Positions 1 to 11,567 of a DNA stretch of 64,000 nucleotides are shown here, piece after piece. The notes beneath the pieces were generated by a model. It saw only the letters and a program-made list of their open reading frames with translations. It was not told the origin of the DNA and searched no databases. The translations under genes were made by a program, and so were the position numbers. Location of the stretch: positions 806,001-870,000 of the forward strand of contig OZ037918.1 in NCBI GenBank assembly GCA_964035575.1, read 5' to 3'. The first letter of the stretch is position 1, and every line of letters begins with the position of its first letter. This stretch comes from Rhynchopus sp. YZ270_cl-10 (lineage: Eukaryota; Euglenozoa; Diplonemea; Diplonemida; Diplonemidae).

Positions 1-3000
1 GCCGTGGACCCAGCGAAGCCAGAAGAGAGTGTGACAGCTGTGAACTTCACGGAGAAGGACAAGCCCAAGCCCCAGAACGTCTGCGAGGCGGCCGGACAGA
101 CATGCGTGGAGGGTAACACATCGTACACCGTCCTCGGTGACTGGGCGTGCCAGTGCCCCGAGTCGACACAGGTTGCAATTGGGCATGCGGCAGTGTGCGA
201 GACGGACGAGTGCGCGGTGCCTGCGAACGCGGACGTCTGTGTGGCTGTCGGACAGCTGTGTGTGGACGTGAACTTCACAACGTCGGACGACTGGGAGTGC
301 AGGTGCCCACCCCCCAGTGTGGGTGACGCTGGAGCAAAGGCACCCGCAGCAGCGTGCGTGGTGGACGAGTGTGTGACGCACGAGGAGAACTGCCACGCGT
401 TCGGACAGGTGTGCGTGGACCCGACGCCCACGGAGGCAAGCCTGGGCGACTGGGAGTGCCACTGCGTCCCAGGCAGCAAGGTGAACGCTTCCGCTGTGAT
501 GTCGAAGGCTGACTGCACCCCGGCGGAGAGCGAGTGCGCTGCGGCCGTTGTGAGCGAGGTGTGCACGAAGAAGGGTCAGGTGTGTGTGGACCCCGACACA
601 ACGAAGCCGTTTGACTGGGAGTGCCAGTGCATTGCCCCTGCCACCGGAGATGCGGGTATGCAGACGGCGGCGTCATGTGTGCTTGACGAGTGTGAGGAAA
701 CCTGCCCGTCGTGCGAGAAGGATCTGTGCAGGAAGGCGGGACAGAACTGCGTGGACGCGAACAAAGACGGATCGTCGCTGCACGACTGGGCGTGCGTCTG
801 CAGCGGCAAGGCGACGGGACAGGCGAAGGGGGTTGTGGCCGTGTGCGAGGTGGACGAGTGCGCGGTTGAATGCCACTCATGCGCAGACACCGGCAACGGC
901 GATGGCAACGTGTGCACCACCACGGACACCGTTTGCTTCGACCCGAACAAGGACGCGCGCTCGAGCAGCGACTGGATGTGCATGTGCAAGCCGCCTGCCG
1001 TTGGAAACCGCACACTGGCAATCCCTGTGTGCATCGTTGATGAGTGCGTGCGTCTGAGCACCGAGGAGCCTGCGTGCGGGGATGGGCAGACATGCACTGA
1101 CCCGAACACAAGCCCGGTGTCGCTGAACGACTTCATGTGCACGTGCCCGGAGCCCCAGACTGGGACAGGCCTGGGCCTGCCTGCGCACTGCATCCTGAAC
1201 GAGTGCAACATCCAGAAGAACTTCGACGTGTGCAAGGCTGCAGGGCAGGTGTGCATCGACCCTGTTCCGACGCCGACGTCGCTGCAGAACTGGGAGTGCC
1301 ACTGCGCAGACGGTGGGGTCTTCGAGGTGGCGAAGGCGGCGGTATGCGTGCTGGACGAGTGTGTGCACACGTGTGACACGTGCGCAGACAGCGGTGCCGG
1401 AAACGCGTGCACGCTGATGGGCCAGACGTGCCAGGACCCGGTGAAGACAGTTGCGTCGAAGAACGACTGGACGTGCACGTGCCCCGGGGGAGATCTGAGC
1501 GCGACCGGGCGTGCTGCGGTGTGCATGGTGGACGAGTGCGCAGAGGTGACGAACTACGGGGCGGTGACCTGCAACGAAGTGCCGCGCAAGACTGTGGACG
1601 GCTGCGAGTGCCAGTGCAACTGGCGCGAGCTGTCGCTGGTTGGGTCGGGGCCGGGTCTGAACTCGGACTGCGTTGCCGGGTGCTGCAACCCGACTGGCCG
1701 TGCCGGTGGCGCGTGGTGCATTGTGGAGGACAACGCTGCGAACCGCATGGCCGGGTGCCCTGTGGGCGGGACGCTGGAGGAGCGCATGCAGACGTGTGTG
1801 CTGCCGGCCGGGTCGGCTGTTGCGGCTGCGGCTGAGGCGAAGTGCGGGGCCGGGCAGGTGTGCGTGGACCCGAACACGGCGGCGAAGAACGTTGGCGACT
1901 GGCGCTGCGAGTGCATTGCGCCTGCCTACGGGGAGTCTGCGGTCGGGGTGCCGGCGAAGTGCGTGACGGACGAGTGCCTGACCAACTTTGAGACGTGCGC
2001 CGCTGTTGGGCAGCTCTGCGTGGACACGGAGGGAAGCGACAACTGGAAGTGTGTGTGTCCGAAGGGGGCGTCAGGGGAGGGTGTGAAGGCGCCCGCAACC
2101 TGCTCCTGGACCGGGGAGTGCGATGTGCACGCGGAGGTGTGCACACAGGTGGGCCAGACCTGCTTCGACCCGGACACGACTGTGACTGGGGACTGGGTGT
2201 GCCAGTGCGTGGAGCCTGCAACAGGTGTGAGTGCCCGTGCGGCGCCTGCAACGTGCAAGCTGAACGAGTGCACGGCACAGTGCGCGACGTGTGCGGACAA
2301 GGGGGCCGGGAACGTGTGCGAGGAGCACGGGCAGCGCTGTGAGGAGACGTCGACGTCGCCCGCGGACGTGCTGGACTGGCGCTGTGTGTGCCCGACTGGG
2401 ATGACTGGGTCGAAGTCGCTTGCACCTGCGAAGTGTCTTGTGGACGAGTGCCAGTCGAACGGGGGTGTGAACGCACAGGTGTGCGGTGCTTCCGGACAGT
2501 CGTGCGTCGACCCGAACGCAACGATTGCGTACGACTGGCGCTGTGTGTGCCCGCCGCCGTCTCTGGGACAGGCCACAGGGCGCGTTGCCGCGTGCGTGTG
2601 GGACGAGTGCCTGGAGGCCGCGAACGCACAGGTGTGCGCAAACGCAGGCCAGCTGTGTGTGGACGCGAACACCGACATCAACAGCAAGAACGACTGGATG
2701 TGTGTGTGCCCGGAGACACCGGCCGACCGCGGTGTGGTGGGTGCGCCTGCCGTGTGTAAGCCGGGGTCGTGGTGCCAGGCATACGGGAAGACCTGCTCGG
2801 CCCGTGGGCAGATCTGTGTGCCGGAGAAGACTGCCGACGGCAAGGACACCGGAAGGGGACGCTGCGACTGCATGTCCCCGCAGACGGGGGAGCCGGGTGC
2901 GTTCTCTGTGGAGGCACCGGCAGCGGATGCGCTCACGTGTGTGCTTGACGAATGCGTGGCGCAGTGCGTGACGTGCGCAGTGGATGCGACTGGGAAGACG

Positions 3001-5726
3001 ATGTGCGAGGCGGCGGGACAGACCTGCGTGGAGGGCAGCACCGACCCGGCACACACGAGGGACTGGAGGTGCGAGTGCGCTGCTGCGGTTGGGGGGAAGA
3101 CGTCGAGCGCTGTGGCGTCCGTGGCGGCGTGCGCAGTCGCCGAGTGCGAGGGTGCTGGCGCTGTGTGCGGAAAGAGCGACCAGGCGTGCGTTGACCCCGA
3201 CGTGACGAAGGACGACGACTGGTTCTGCGAGTGCCACGACCCGGCTGTCGGGAAGAAGCTCGGCGGAGTGGCAGTGTGCACGTTTGACGAGTGCATTGTG
3301 AACGAAAAGACCTGCGCTGAGGCTGGCCAGATGTGCTTCGACAAGGACATGTCGCCGAACTCACGTGGGGACTGGTGGTGCAGCTGCCCTGCGACAGCGT
3401 CCGGGGAGGCTGCGCAGGCACGCCCGGCAGTGTGCACGTTCACGGAGGAGTGTGCGACGAAGGCAATTTCGGACGTGTGCACGAACATGGGCCAGACCTG
3501 CGTGGACCTGAGCCCGGCAACTGGGGACTGGACCTGCGCGTGCGTGAGCCCGCAGACTGGGGAGGCAAAGGTTGCGGCGCCTGCTGTCTGCCACCTGGAC
3601 GAGTGCGCGGTGAGCTGCGGGACATGCGCCACTGTGCCCGGGTCGAAGACACACGCCTGTCTGTCGGCAAACCAGCTGTGTGAGGACGCGAACACCGACC
3701 CTGCGAGCACCGGGGACTGGTGGTGCAAGTGCCAGGCCCCGTCGGTGGGTTCGCAGCGCGCTGCGGCTGCGGCGTGCCAGGTGGACGAGTGCGCCATCCC
3801 GGAGAATGCAATGGTGTGCAAGTCGATGCTGAACAACTTCGGGAAGTCTGTGCAGCTGTGCGTTGACAGAGACACGACGGTGCTCGGAGACTGGATGTGC
3901 GAGTGCTCGTGGCCGTACACCGGACAGGGCGCTGTGGGCGAGCTCGCACAGTGCCAGCTGGACGAGTGCACTGTGCCGGCGACGTGGAACGGGGGCAAGG
4001 CGAACGGCGGGGAGATCTGCTCGCAGGCTGGCCAGCACTGCCTGGACTCGAAGAAGGACTCCGACTCGCTGGACAACTGGGTGTGCCAGTGTGAGAACCC
4101 GAACGACGGGAGCAAGATTGGTGGCCCTGCGCCTACGTGTGCGGTGACAACCCTGTGCGCTGCGAACGGGGCGGCGTGCGGTGCCGGGCAGGTGTGCAAG
4201 GAGAAGGACAACGACTGGTACTGCGAGTGCAGCAAGCCGCTTGCCGGGGAGATGCTCAACGGCCCTGCCGTGTGTGTGCTTGACGAGTGCACGCAGGAGT
4301 GCACGGGATGTGCAAAGCAGGCGCTGTCGCACATTTGCCTTGATGCAGGACAGGCCTGCGTCGACAAGAACACGTCGCCCGACAGCCGCGAGGACTGGGC
4401 GTGCATGTGCCAGGACGGGGCTGGGGAGAAGATCGGGGCAGCAGCGGTGTGTGCTGTGAACGAGTGCGTGATCCACGGGGTGACGTGCGAGTCGGCGGGA
4501 CAGGACTGCGCGGACGCATCTGCTGACAACCTGAACGACTGGTCGTGCATCTGCCGTTCGCCGGCGTCTGGTGCGGCGATGGGCGGCGTTGCGTCGTGCG
4601 TTCTGGACGAGTGCCACACGAGCGGGAAGGTGTGCATTGAGGTGGGGCAGACCTGCCAGGACAGCGACACTGCAGCGACAAGCCTGGGCGACTGGGTGTG
4701 CGAGTGCCCCGCAGGGTCGACGGGGTCGATGCCCGGTGGTGTGGCAACGTGCGTGTACACGGATGCGTGCGACGTGGAGGAAAACCGCCAGACGTGCATC
4801 AGCGTGGGACAGAAGTGTGTCGGAGGCGCTGACGCGGCCGACGTGGGCGCCTGGCGCTGCGCGTGCATTGCGCCCTTCCATGGGGAGATGGGGGTGAAGC
4901 AGGCTGCGTCGTGCATGGTCGACGAGTGCACGGACATCTGCCCGACATGCGCGCGCACAGGGAAGAAGTCTGTGAACGTGTGCACTGCTGCGGGACAGAC
5001 GTGCACAGACCCTGACACGTCGGCGACGATGCTGTCCAACTGGATGTGCATGTGTGAGGCACCGGCACTGGAGGTTGCTGTGGCCAAGGCTGTGGACGCC
5101 TGCACGATTGACGAGTGCACGGCTGTGACGAACAAGGGTGCGCGCCAGTGCGGACACTTCAGCCGCTTCACCACCGACGGGTGTGAGTGCGCGTGCGGAT
5201 GGACGGCGATGGCAGAGGGCGGGAACGGGGACATCCCCGGGATGGCAGGACCCGGCTACAGCGAGCCTTGCACCACTGCATGCTGCAACCCAGACGAGTC
5301 GGCCACAGGGGACTGGTGCTTCCTTGCCGACTCTGCCTACAACAAGGGCAAGGACCAGTGCAAGAACCTGATCGCACAGCGCCAGACCTGCACCTTTGTG
5401 ACGACACCTGCCCCTGCGGATGCCCCGGCAGCTGCGAAGGCCACCAACGTGTGTGTTGAGAAGAACCAGATCTGTGTTGACCTTGACAAGTCCCCGACTG
5501 TCAGCGGAGACTGGGAGTGCCGCTGTCCGTTCTCCGAGGGGAAGCAGGCCCTTGCTCCTGTGGCCACATGTGAGTACAACGAGTGCACGAACGTGACCAT
5601 CTGCAGTGTGGCGGGACAGACGTGCCGTGACAGCAACCCGACTGAGGACTCGCTGAACGACTGGGAGTGCGTGTGCCAGGGTTCGTCCACAGGGGAAGCG
5701 ACCGGGGCAGTTGCTACATGCAGTAT

Positions 5727-5768
<42 letters not shown>

Positions 5769-7701
5769 CCCTTCTTTTTCCCCTTCCCCTTTTTCCTTCA
5801 TTAGTTATTCTTTATTTCCTATCATTGTCCTTTTGTCATTGCCGTTCTTACGCCACCATTCACCACATCACTGCCACTGCCATTGCCACGGACACCCCCT
5901 CCCTTCCTCCCTTCCTCCCCTCAACACCAACCACCACCCCCTCCTCCTTCCCACACAGCTGGAACCGGCGAATGCGCAGACAACCTGAACAAGTGCGGGG
6001 AGGGACAGTACTGCTTCGACCAGGACGATGTTGACGACTGGGAGTGCCGCTGTTCGGACCCTGCGTCCACGAAGACTGCGGGTATGATGGAGCCTGCAGT
6101 GTGTGTGCTGGACGAGTGCTCCACGCAGTGCGCGTCGTGTGCGGACAAGGGTGACGGGAACGGGAACGCATGTGGTGAGGGTCTTAGCCAGCGTTGCGTC
6201 GACCCACAGACGACGTTTGCCTCGCTCGGAGACTGGATGTGCGAGTGCATGGCACCGGCGACTGGCGCGTCGGCTGTGGCTGTGCGTGCAACTTGTGGTA
6301 TGTGTTCTGTCCTCTTTTGGTTGTCTTTTAGGCTTTCGGGGGTTTCGTATTTGCTTCTTTTCTTTTTCTTTTTTCCGTCCTCTTTTGCTCTTCACACATA
6401 CACACCATACCTCACACAGTTGTTGACGAGTGCGCAATCGCTGCAAACAACGCAGTGTGCACGTCTGCACAGCAGATGTGCAAGGACCCCGTGCAGACTG
6501 CGAGCAGCATGAACGACTGGACGTGTGTGTGCCAGGGTGAGCACACCACAGGGGAGGCTCAGGCCGCAGCTGCCGTGTGCCTCACGAACGAGTGCCTGGA
6601 TGCCGCCAACGCAGTAGTCTGCAGCAACAACGGACAGATGGTATGGATATTCTTCCAGGCTCTTCCCTCCCACGCTCCCCAACCACCAACCAACCAACCA
6701 CCCACCCACCGTGCGTGTGTTTTCCTCGCCGAGTTCTTATTGGTGCTATTTAAAGGACCGATTTATACCTCCCCTTTTTTACCTTTTATGTTCCGCATTA
6801 TCGCCAATACATTATACACCACAAAACAACCACAACCACAACCACAACACAGTGCGTTGACACCGACAAGACAGCAACAGACAACTGGGTGTGCCGCTGC
6901 CCAAGCCCCGCTGTGGGTGAGGGTGTGAAGGCTGCGGCGACGTGCACCTTCACCGGAGAGTGCGCAGACAAGGCAAAGTCTGACGTGTGCACCTCGAAGG
7001 GACAGACCTGCGTTGACCCGAGACCGGATGTCGCAGACGACTGGACGTGCCAGTGTGTGGCGCCAACAACTGGCGTGCCTGCTGTGATGACGGTGGCGGA
7101 ATGTGGGACGGACGAGTGCATCTCGACGTGTGCGACATGTGAGAACGATGTATGCAAGGCTGCGGGCCAGATGTGCGTGGACCCGAACGTGAAGGAGGCG
7201 AACAACTGGGAGTGCCACTGCATTGCCCCACAGACCGGCGATGTTGCCGTCACAGCAGCGACCACATGCATCGGCATGAGGTGCGTGGACTACTCGGAGC
7301 AGCCGGTGTGTGACGAGGACCCAGCGTGCGAGTACAACACCGACGCCAGCCTGTGCATGGACGTTGTTGTTGTGCAGAACGGCACGAACATCTCCGCGGG
7401 GGCGTCGAACGAGGGAGGCGACGACGACGACGACTGCATCCTGTGCTGGCTGCTTCCGCTGCTCCTGCTGCTGTGCTGCCTGTGCTTCCTGCTTGCCTTC
7501 CTCCTTTGCAGACGCAAGCAGCAGCAGACTGAGGCTGACGACGAGAAGTGGAACAAGCAGTTCGAGGCCGAGGTCGAGGAGGGTGACGACGAGAACCTGG
7601 GCGTGCGCAGCCCAAGCCAGGCTGGTGCCGACGCCGACCCCGAGCAGTCGCTTCTCCAGGGCGAGGAGATGTCTGCAAAGGGCAACGACGACGACATCTA
7701 A
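1..7701 (+). CDS. Giant Cys-rich repeat type I membrane protein, 5'-truncated
   Basis: Four exons (1-5722, 5959-6297, 6420-6640, 6853-7701) join in frame to 2,376 visible residues; the true start lies before the window. Almost all of the protein is a repeat of about 45-50 residues with pattern C-x-x-x-GQ-x-C-x-D, then DW-x-C-x-C, a Gly/Ala-rich stretch, and a closing C-x-x-DEC or NEC that starts the next unit; I estimate about 45 units. This looks EGF-like in Cys spacing but is not a canonical EGF or Ca-binding EGF signature. Two units are replaced by a different Cys-rich domain of about 90 residues (about 511-600 and 1704-1797), sharing DGCEC and CCNP. Near the C-terminus five Asp precede a transmembrane helix (about 2289-2312), then RRK and a 60-residue acidic tail. 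Inferred role: large extracellular stalk, adhesin or scaffold at the cell surface. Ligand unknown; the membrane topology is well supported. Confidence 0.88.
5723..5958 (+). other. Intron 1 of the giant Cys-rich gene
   Basis: GTATGT donor directly after the first base of a codon (phase 1) and CACACAG acceptor. Joining 5722 to 5959 restores the unit pattern C-x-x-x-GEC seen elsewhere in the protein. The intron holds a run of 41 T (5728-5768) followed by C/T-rich sequence. The frame happens to stay open through it, so a naive reading gives a false C-terminus with poly-Phe. Confidence 0.9.
6298..6419 (+). other. Intron 2 of the giant Cys-rich gene
   Basis: GTATGT donor and CTCACACAG acceptor, phase 1. 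Splicing gives C-V-V-DEC, the same linker as in exon 1. The 122 bp are T-rich. Confidence 0.9.
6641..6852 (+). other. Intron 3 of the giant Cys-rich gene
   Basis: GTATGG donor and AACACAG acceptor, phase 0. Splicing gives GQM-CVDTD, the expected GQxCxD motif. Contains AACCACA-type short repeats just before the acceptor. Confidence 0.88.
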
Positions 7702-8883
7702 TCTTCCTACTAAAGGACAAACAACCCCCCCCCCCCCCCCCATTATCCCCCATCCACCCTCTCCAGCAGAGGCAGACAGGAGACACATTGTGAATCACAA
7801 TGTGCCCATTTCCCCCCCTCAAAGAAGTAGGCAGTGACCCTTGGGTCGCTTCTTAAATCTTTGAACCGCCGCCTTTTCTCTTGGTAGGACTTGCCAGGAA
7901 AGGATCACCGCCTCTAAGTGAGTGTCAAGAAAAAAAAAAAATACTGGATTCCCTTTTTTCTTTTGATCCAACGTGTTCTGCACGTACCCTGCACTCTCTT
8001 GAGGCAACTGCTGTACAACCCATCCCAAATCTTTTTTTCTTTTTTTTTCCTTTTATAAAAAAAAAACAACAAAAAGATGTACCAGGCACTTTTTTTAGTG
8101 TTCTGACAAAAAAAAAAGGGGGGGGCCTTCGTTTTCCCAATCCCTCTCCAACTGTTAGGTTCGTTTTTGTTGTAGGATCGTCGTTGAACCCAGGGGCAAT
8201 TTGGTACAAACCCCTCCCAGTCAGGCCTTCAATGGTCTGGGCTGATTTCATGTGTTTCGTGGGTGAGACGTGTGTATTTCGTAAGAATCAATGAGGAAAG
8301 ATCTGTGCTGTGCGCGAGAAAAAGAAAAAGAAAAATGAATTGTGTGGAAATTTACTCCGTTCCATGTAGTTTTTTTTTCTCTTTCAAAAATAAATTATAA
8401 AAAAAAAAAAATGGGGAAAATACGCGTTTTTCATAAAGAATTACAACTTTTTTCTCCTCAAAAATAAAGTAAAAAAAAAAAACACACACACCCACCCTCC
8501 CCTACGCCAGGTCTTCCCTCATTCGGTTCTTTTCCCTCCTCTCTCTCTCTCTCCATCCCCGCCCCCCCATCCACTCCGCAAACGTTATTATTTTTGTGGT
8601 TTTCAATTATATTAATTTTCAAAAAAAAAAGGTGTTGTGCCGCTAACCAACCCTTATCCCTCCTGGATAGATTTTTCCACATTTTTTTTTTCCTCCCCGT
8701 TTTACAGTTTTATTTGGAGAGTCAGCCAATAAAACGAAATAACACACAACAAAAACAAAAAAAAATTTTTGTGGAAATTCTGTCTTGAGAGATAAGGAGT
8801 GGAACCCCTACGTGGCCTCAAACAATTGTCTTTCCAGCTGTGCTGGAACACTATTATATTCACCCCCGCTTCCTTTCCCCATC

Positions 8884-8920
<37 letters not shown>

Positions 8921-9693
8921 ATTTTTTTTATTGTTTCTCTCCAAAAAAAAGGTTTATTTTTCTCTCCCCTGTCACTCCGGTTTATATGTTGTTTCGTTTT
9001 GTCAAAAAAAAAAAAAAAAAAGAAGAAAAAAATGACTCCATTGTTTGTTTGCATGGGATACAGCTTGGTACAGAGAAAGCGTGTGCATCATGCCCGCGTT
9101 AACAGGTACTTTGTTTTCCCCCTCTTTTTTGTTTTATTTTTTTTTTATTTTTTATTTTTTTCGCTGCGGAGTGTCAGTGCCCTGCGTCCCAGAGGCGTTT
9201 GCACTATCAACTTCACTTTTTTTTTTTTGGTTTATGAACGCAAAAGTGCTCCGTTCTTTTTTAGTCTGTTTAGTAACCATGCTGAAGGCTAAATTGAACG
9301 GTATACACAATTTTTTTATTTTTTAAAAAAAACCCCCTTTTTAAAATTCTCTTTCTCACAGAACGGGGAAAGATTTAGAAAAAAAAAGGAATCACAGACT
9401 ATTGGTGGTTGTTGACACAACAACAACAAAAGAAAAAAAAAAGAAAACAGCGTGCACATCCTTTCAGGGTGATTCACACTAAAACACAACAATTTTTTTT
9501 TTTTTTTTCACCAGAAAAAAAAGAACAAACAAACAAACAACAGAGGAAAAAAAAAAAGCAAAAAAAAAAAAAACAAAACCGCTATCCCTCTTGTGGGGGT
9601 ACGGTTCTATCCTTTTATTTATTATTATTTTTTTTTGTTGAGAGGAAGCACAAAAAATAGAGTTCCCCCCCTTGCCTATTTACCACCTGCTTG
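7702..9693. other. Gene-free spacer with homopolymers
   Basis: No coding signal. Holds a poly-C tract (7724-7741), many A and T runs (for example about 30 A at 8890-8917), CA/CT-rich stretches and one C-family motif (9175-9225). Probably includes the 3' UTR of the upstream gene. Confidence 0.6.
7784..7804 (+). other. Perfect 9-bp hairpin after the giant gene
   Basis: CACATTGTG, loop AAT, CACAATGTG, starting 83 bp after the stop codon. A 3'-UTR processing or stability element is possible; no partner or family recognised. Confidence 0.5.
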
Positions 9694-9720
9694 GTTGTCA
9701 GGTCTCCTGGACCTGACAAC
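9694..9720 (+). other. Perfect 11-bp hairpin upstream of the sulfatase
   Basis: GTTGTCAGGTC and GACCTGACAAC around a 5-nt loop, 205 bp before the sulfatase start codon. Could be an operator-like or RNA structure; function unknown. Confidence 0.5.
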
Positions 9721-9925
9721 CCATTTTCGGTACGTCTCTTACATTTCCTCCCCACGGAGACGAGCATAGATGGCCGAACCTTGTTTTAGCATATTTGGTT
9801 GCACTGCAAACTGCAAAACAGCAGATACCTCCATAATTTTCTCTTGATTTTTCAAAAAAAAAAAATACCCCCCACACAGAAGAGCTTCTGAGACACAACA
9901 CAAGAGTGTGGGTTTCTTGAAAATA

Positions 9926-11567
9926 ATGATGCATAGTATACGGATAGCGGTCGTTACAGTACTGGGTGCCCTTGCTGCCCCTGTGTCTGCTGCAGGCTTT
10001 GGCGACAAGCCGCATATTGTAGTGCTCTTTGCGGACAACCTAGGCTGGGCGAATGTAGGCTACCACCGCCCCCCAGAGGCTGACCCGCGCGAATTCCAGA
10101 CGAACAACATCGACAGACTCGCAGCAGCAGGGATCGAGCTGGACCGCCACTACACATACAAATTCTGCTCCCCGTCGCGGTCATCCATTTTGACAGGTAT
10201 GCCTTCAATTTTTCTTCAAAAACCCCAAACACCACACAGGCCGCCTTCCCTTCCACGTAAACATCTACAATGACGACCCGGCGATGCCGGGTGCCGGCAT
10301 TCCTGCTAATATGACTGTCATTTCGCGGAAGTTGAATTCTGTGGGGTATACTTCGCATTTTATTGGAAAGTGGCACGTAGGCATGGCAGACCCTGCGACG
10401 ACGACACCGGAGGGACGTGGCTTTGCCTCCTCGCTGGGGTACTTCCACTCCACCAATTCCTACTACAACAGCCAACGTACCCAAGGCTGCAACAACCACC
10501 CTGCCGTTGACCTATGGGATTCAGGCCGCCCCGCCAACGCTCTCAACGGCACCGACTATGAAGAGCGCATCTTCGCCGCCCGCGCACAGAAGATCCTCAC
10601 GGAGCACAACCCAGCTGACCCGCTCTTCCTTTACTACGCCTTTCACACCTCCTGCGTTGGGTTTGATGTAGCCAAGGGAGGGGACACACTTCAACCGGAC
10701 CCAGAGTATTACGCAAAATTTGCTTTCATTGATGACCCAGATAGGCGTGCAAACCACGCAATGGTTGCGTTAATGGATGACGTAGTAGGGAACGTGACGG
10801 ACACATTGATCAAGCGGGGGATGTGGGAGAACACTTTGTTGCTGTGGTCGAGCGACAACGGGGGTGCGGTGCACCTCGGGGGTGGGGCGAATGTGTACCC
10901 CCTCCGAGGTGGGTACTACAACAACTGGGAGGGCGGGATTCGGGTGGCGGCATTTCTCTCGGGGGGGTATTTGCCGGTGAATGCTACCGGCAAGGTGCTG
11001 GAAGGGTTTATTCACGAGGCAGATTGGTACGCAACGTTCTGCCACCTTGCGGGGGTCGACCCCACAGACGAGCTTGCTGCAAAGTCGAACCTCCCCCCGA
11101 TCGACTCCCACAACGTCTGGGATCTCATCACCGGAGTGAACACCACCTCTCCCAGGGATGAATGGCCGCTCACCCCTCTAGGGGAAGATGCAAAGCGTGC
11201 CTCAGGGCACGGAGGAGATGCTGCTTATATGGCGGAAGGGCGGTACAAATTGATTGTTGGAACGAAGGTGCAGCAGGCTGGATGGTGTGGTCAGGTGCAC
11301 CCGAACCTCACAGTGCAGTGGAATTCATTTGAAACGATCGAAGAATGTACCGTTGAGGCAACAGGGAAGCTGGGATGCCTTTTTGATGTGCTTGCGGACC
11401 CAACAGAGCACAATGATTTGGCATTGAAAATGCCTGAAAAGGCGTTGGAGATTAAACAGAAGATGGAGGCTGCGGAGAAGGCATGGTTCAACCCAGACAG
11501 GGGTGCACCTAACGAAGCTGCTTGCGTGGTGGCGAAGGAGACAGGGTATTGGCAGCCATTTCTGTGA
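9926..11567 (+). CDS. Secreted sulfatase, arylsulfatase B-like
   Basis: Two exons (9926-10196 and 10240-11567) give 532 residues. The first in-frame ATG of two adjacent ones is chosen; it opens a signal peptide ending near PVSAA. The active-site motif CSPSRSSILTGR spans the splice junction and carries the Cys that family members convert to formylglycine. Other family marks: FADNLGW near residue 35, GKWHVG, SSDNGG and a late HNDLA. The spacing and NVGYH after the first motif resemble the arylsulfatase B group, which cleaves sulfate esters of glycans. In most members the first motif reads DDLGW; here the second Asp is Asn, so one metal ligand differs. Inferred role: secreted or lysosomal desulfation of sulfated polysaccharide. 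Sulfatase assignment is secure, substrate is not. Confidence 0.93.
10197..10239 (+). other. 43-bp intron in the sulfatase gene
   Basis: GTATGC donor and CCACACAG acceptor, phase 1. Removal joins LTG to RLPFHVN as expected for the sulfatase signature. Same donor and acceptor style as in the giant Cys-rich gene. Confidence 0.92.

Noticed and set aside
1926-5234. Long minus-strand open frame (about 1,100 codons) and others opposite the giant gene
   Set aside because: Mirror of the Cys-rich repeats: GC-rich codons with few A/T leave the other strand open. Its protein is His/Ser-rich and repeats with the same period.
5723-5988. Continuation of the giant protein through poly-Phe to a stop at 5988
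   Set aside because: Runs through an intron with clear donor and acceptor; splicing restores the repeat pattern and a membrane anchor.
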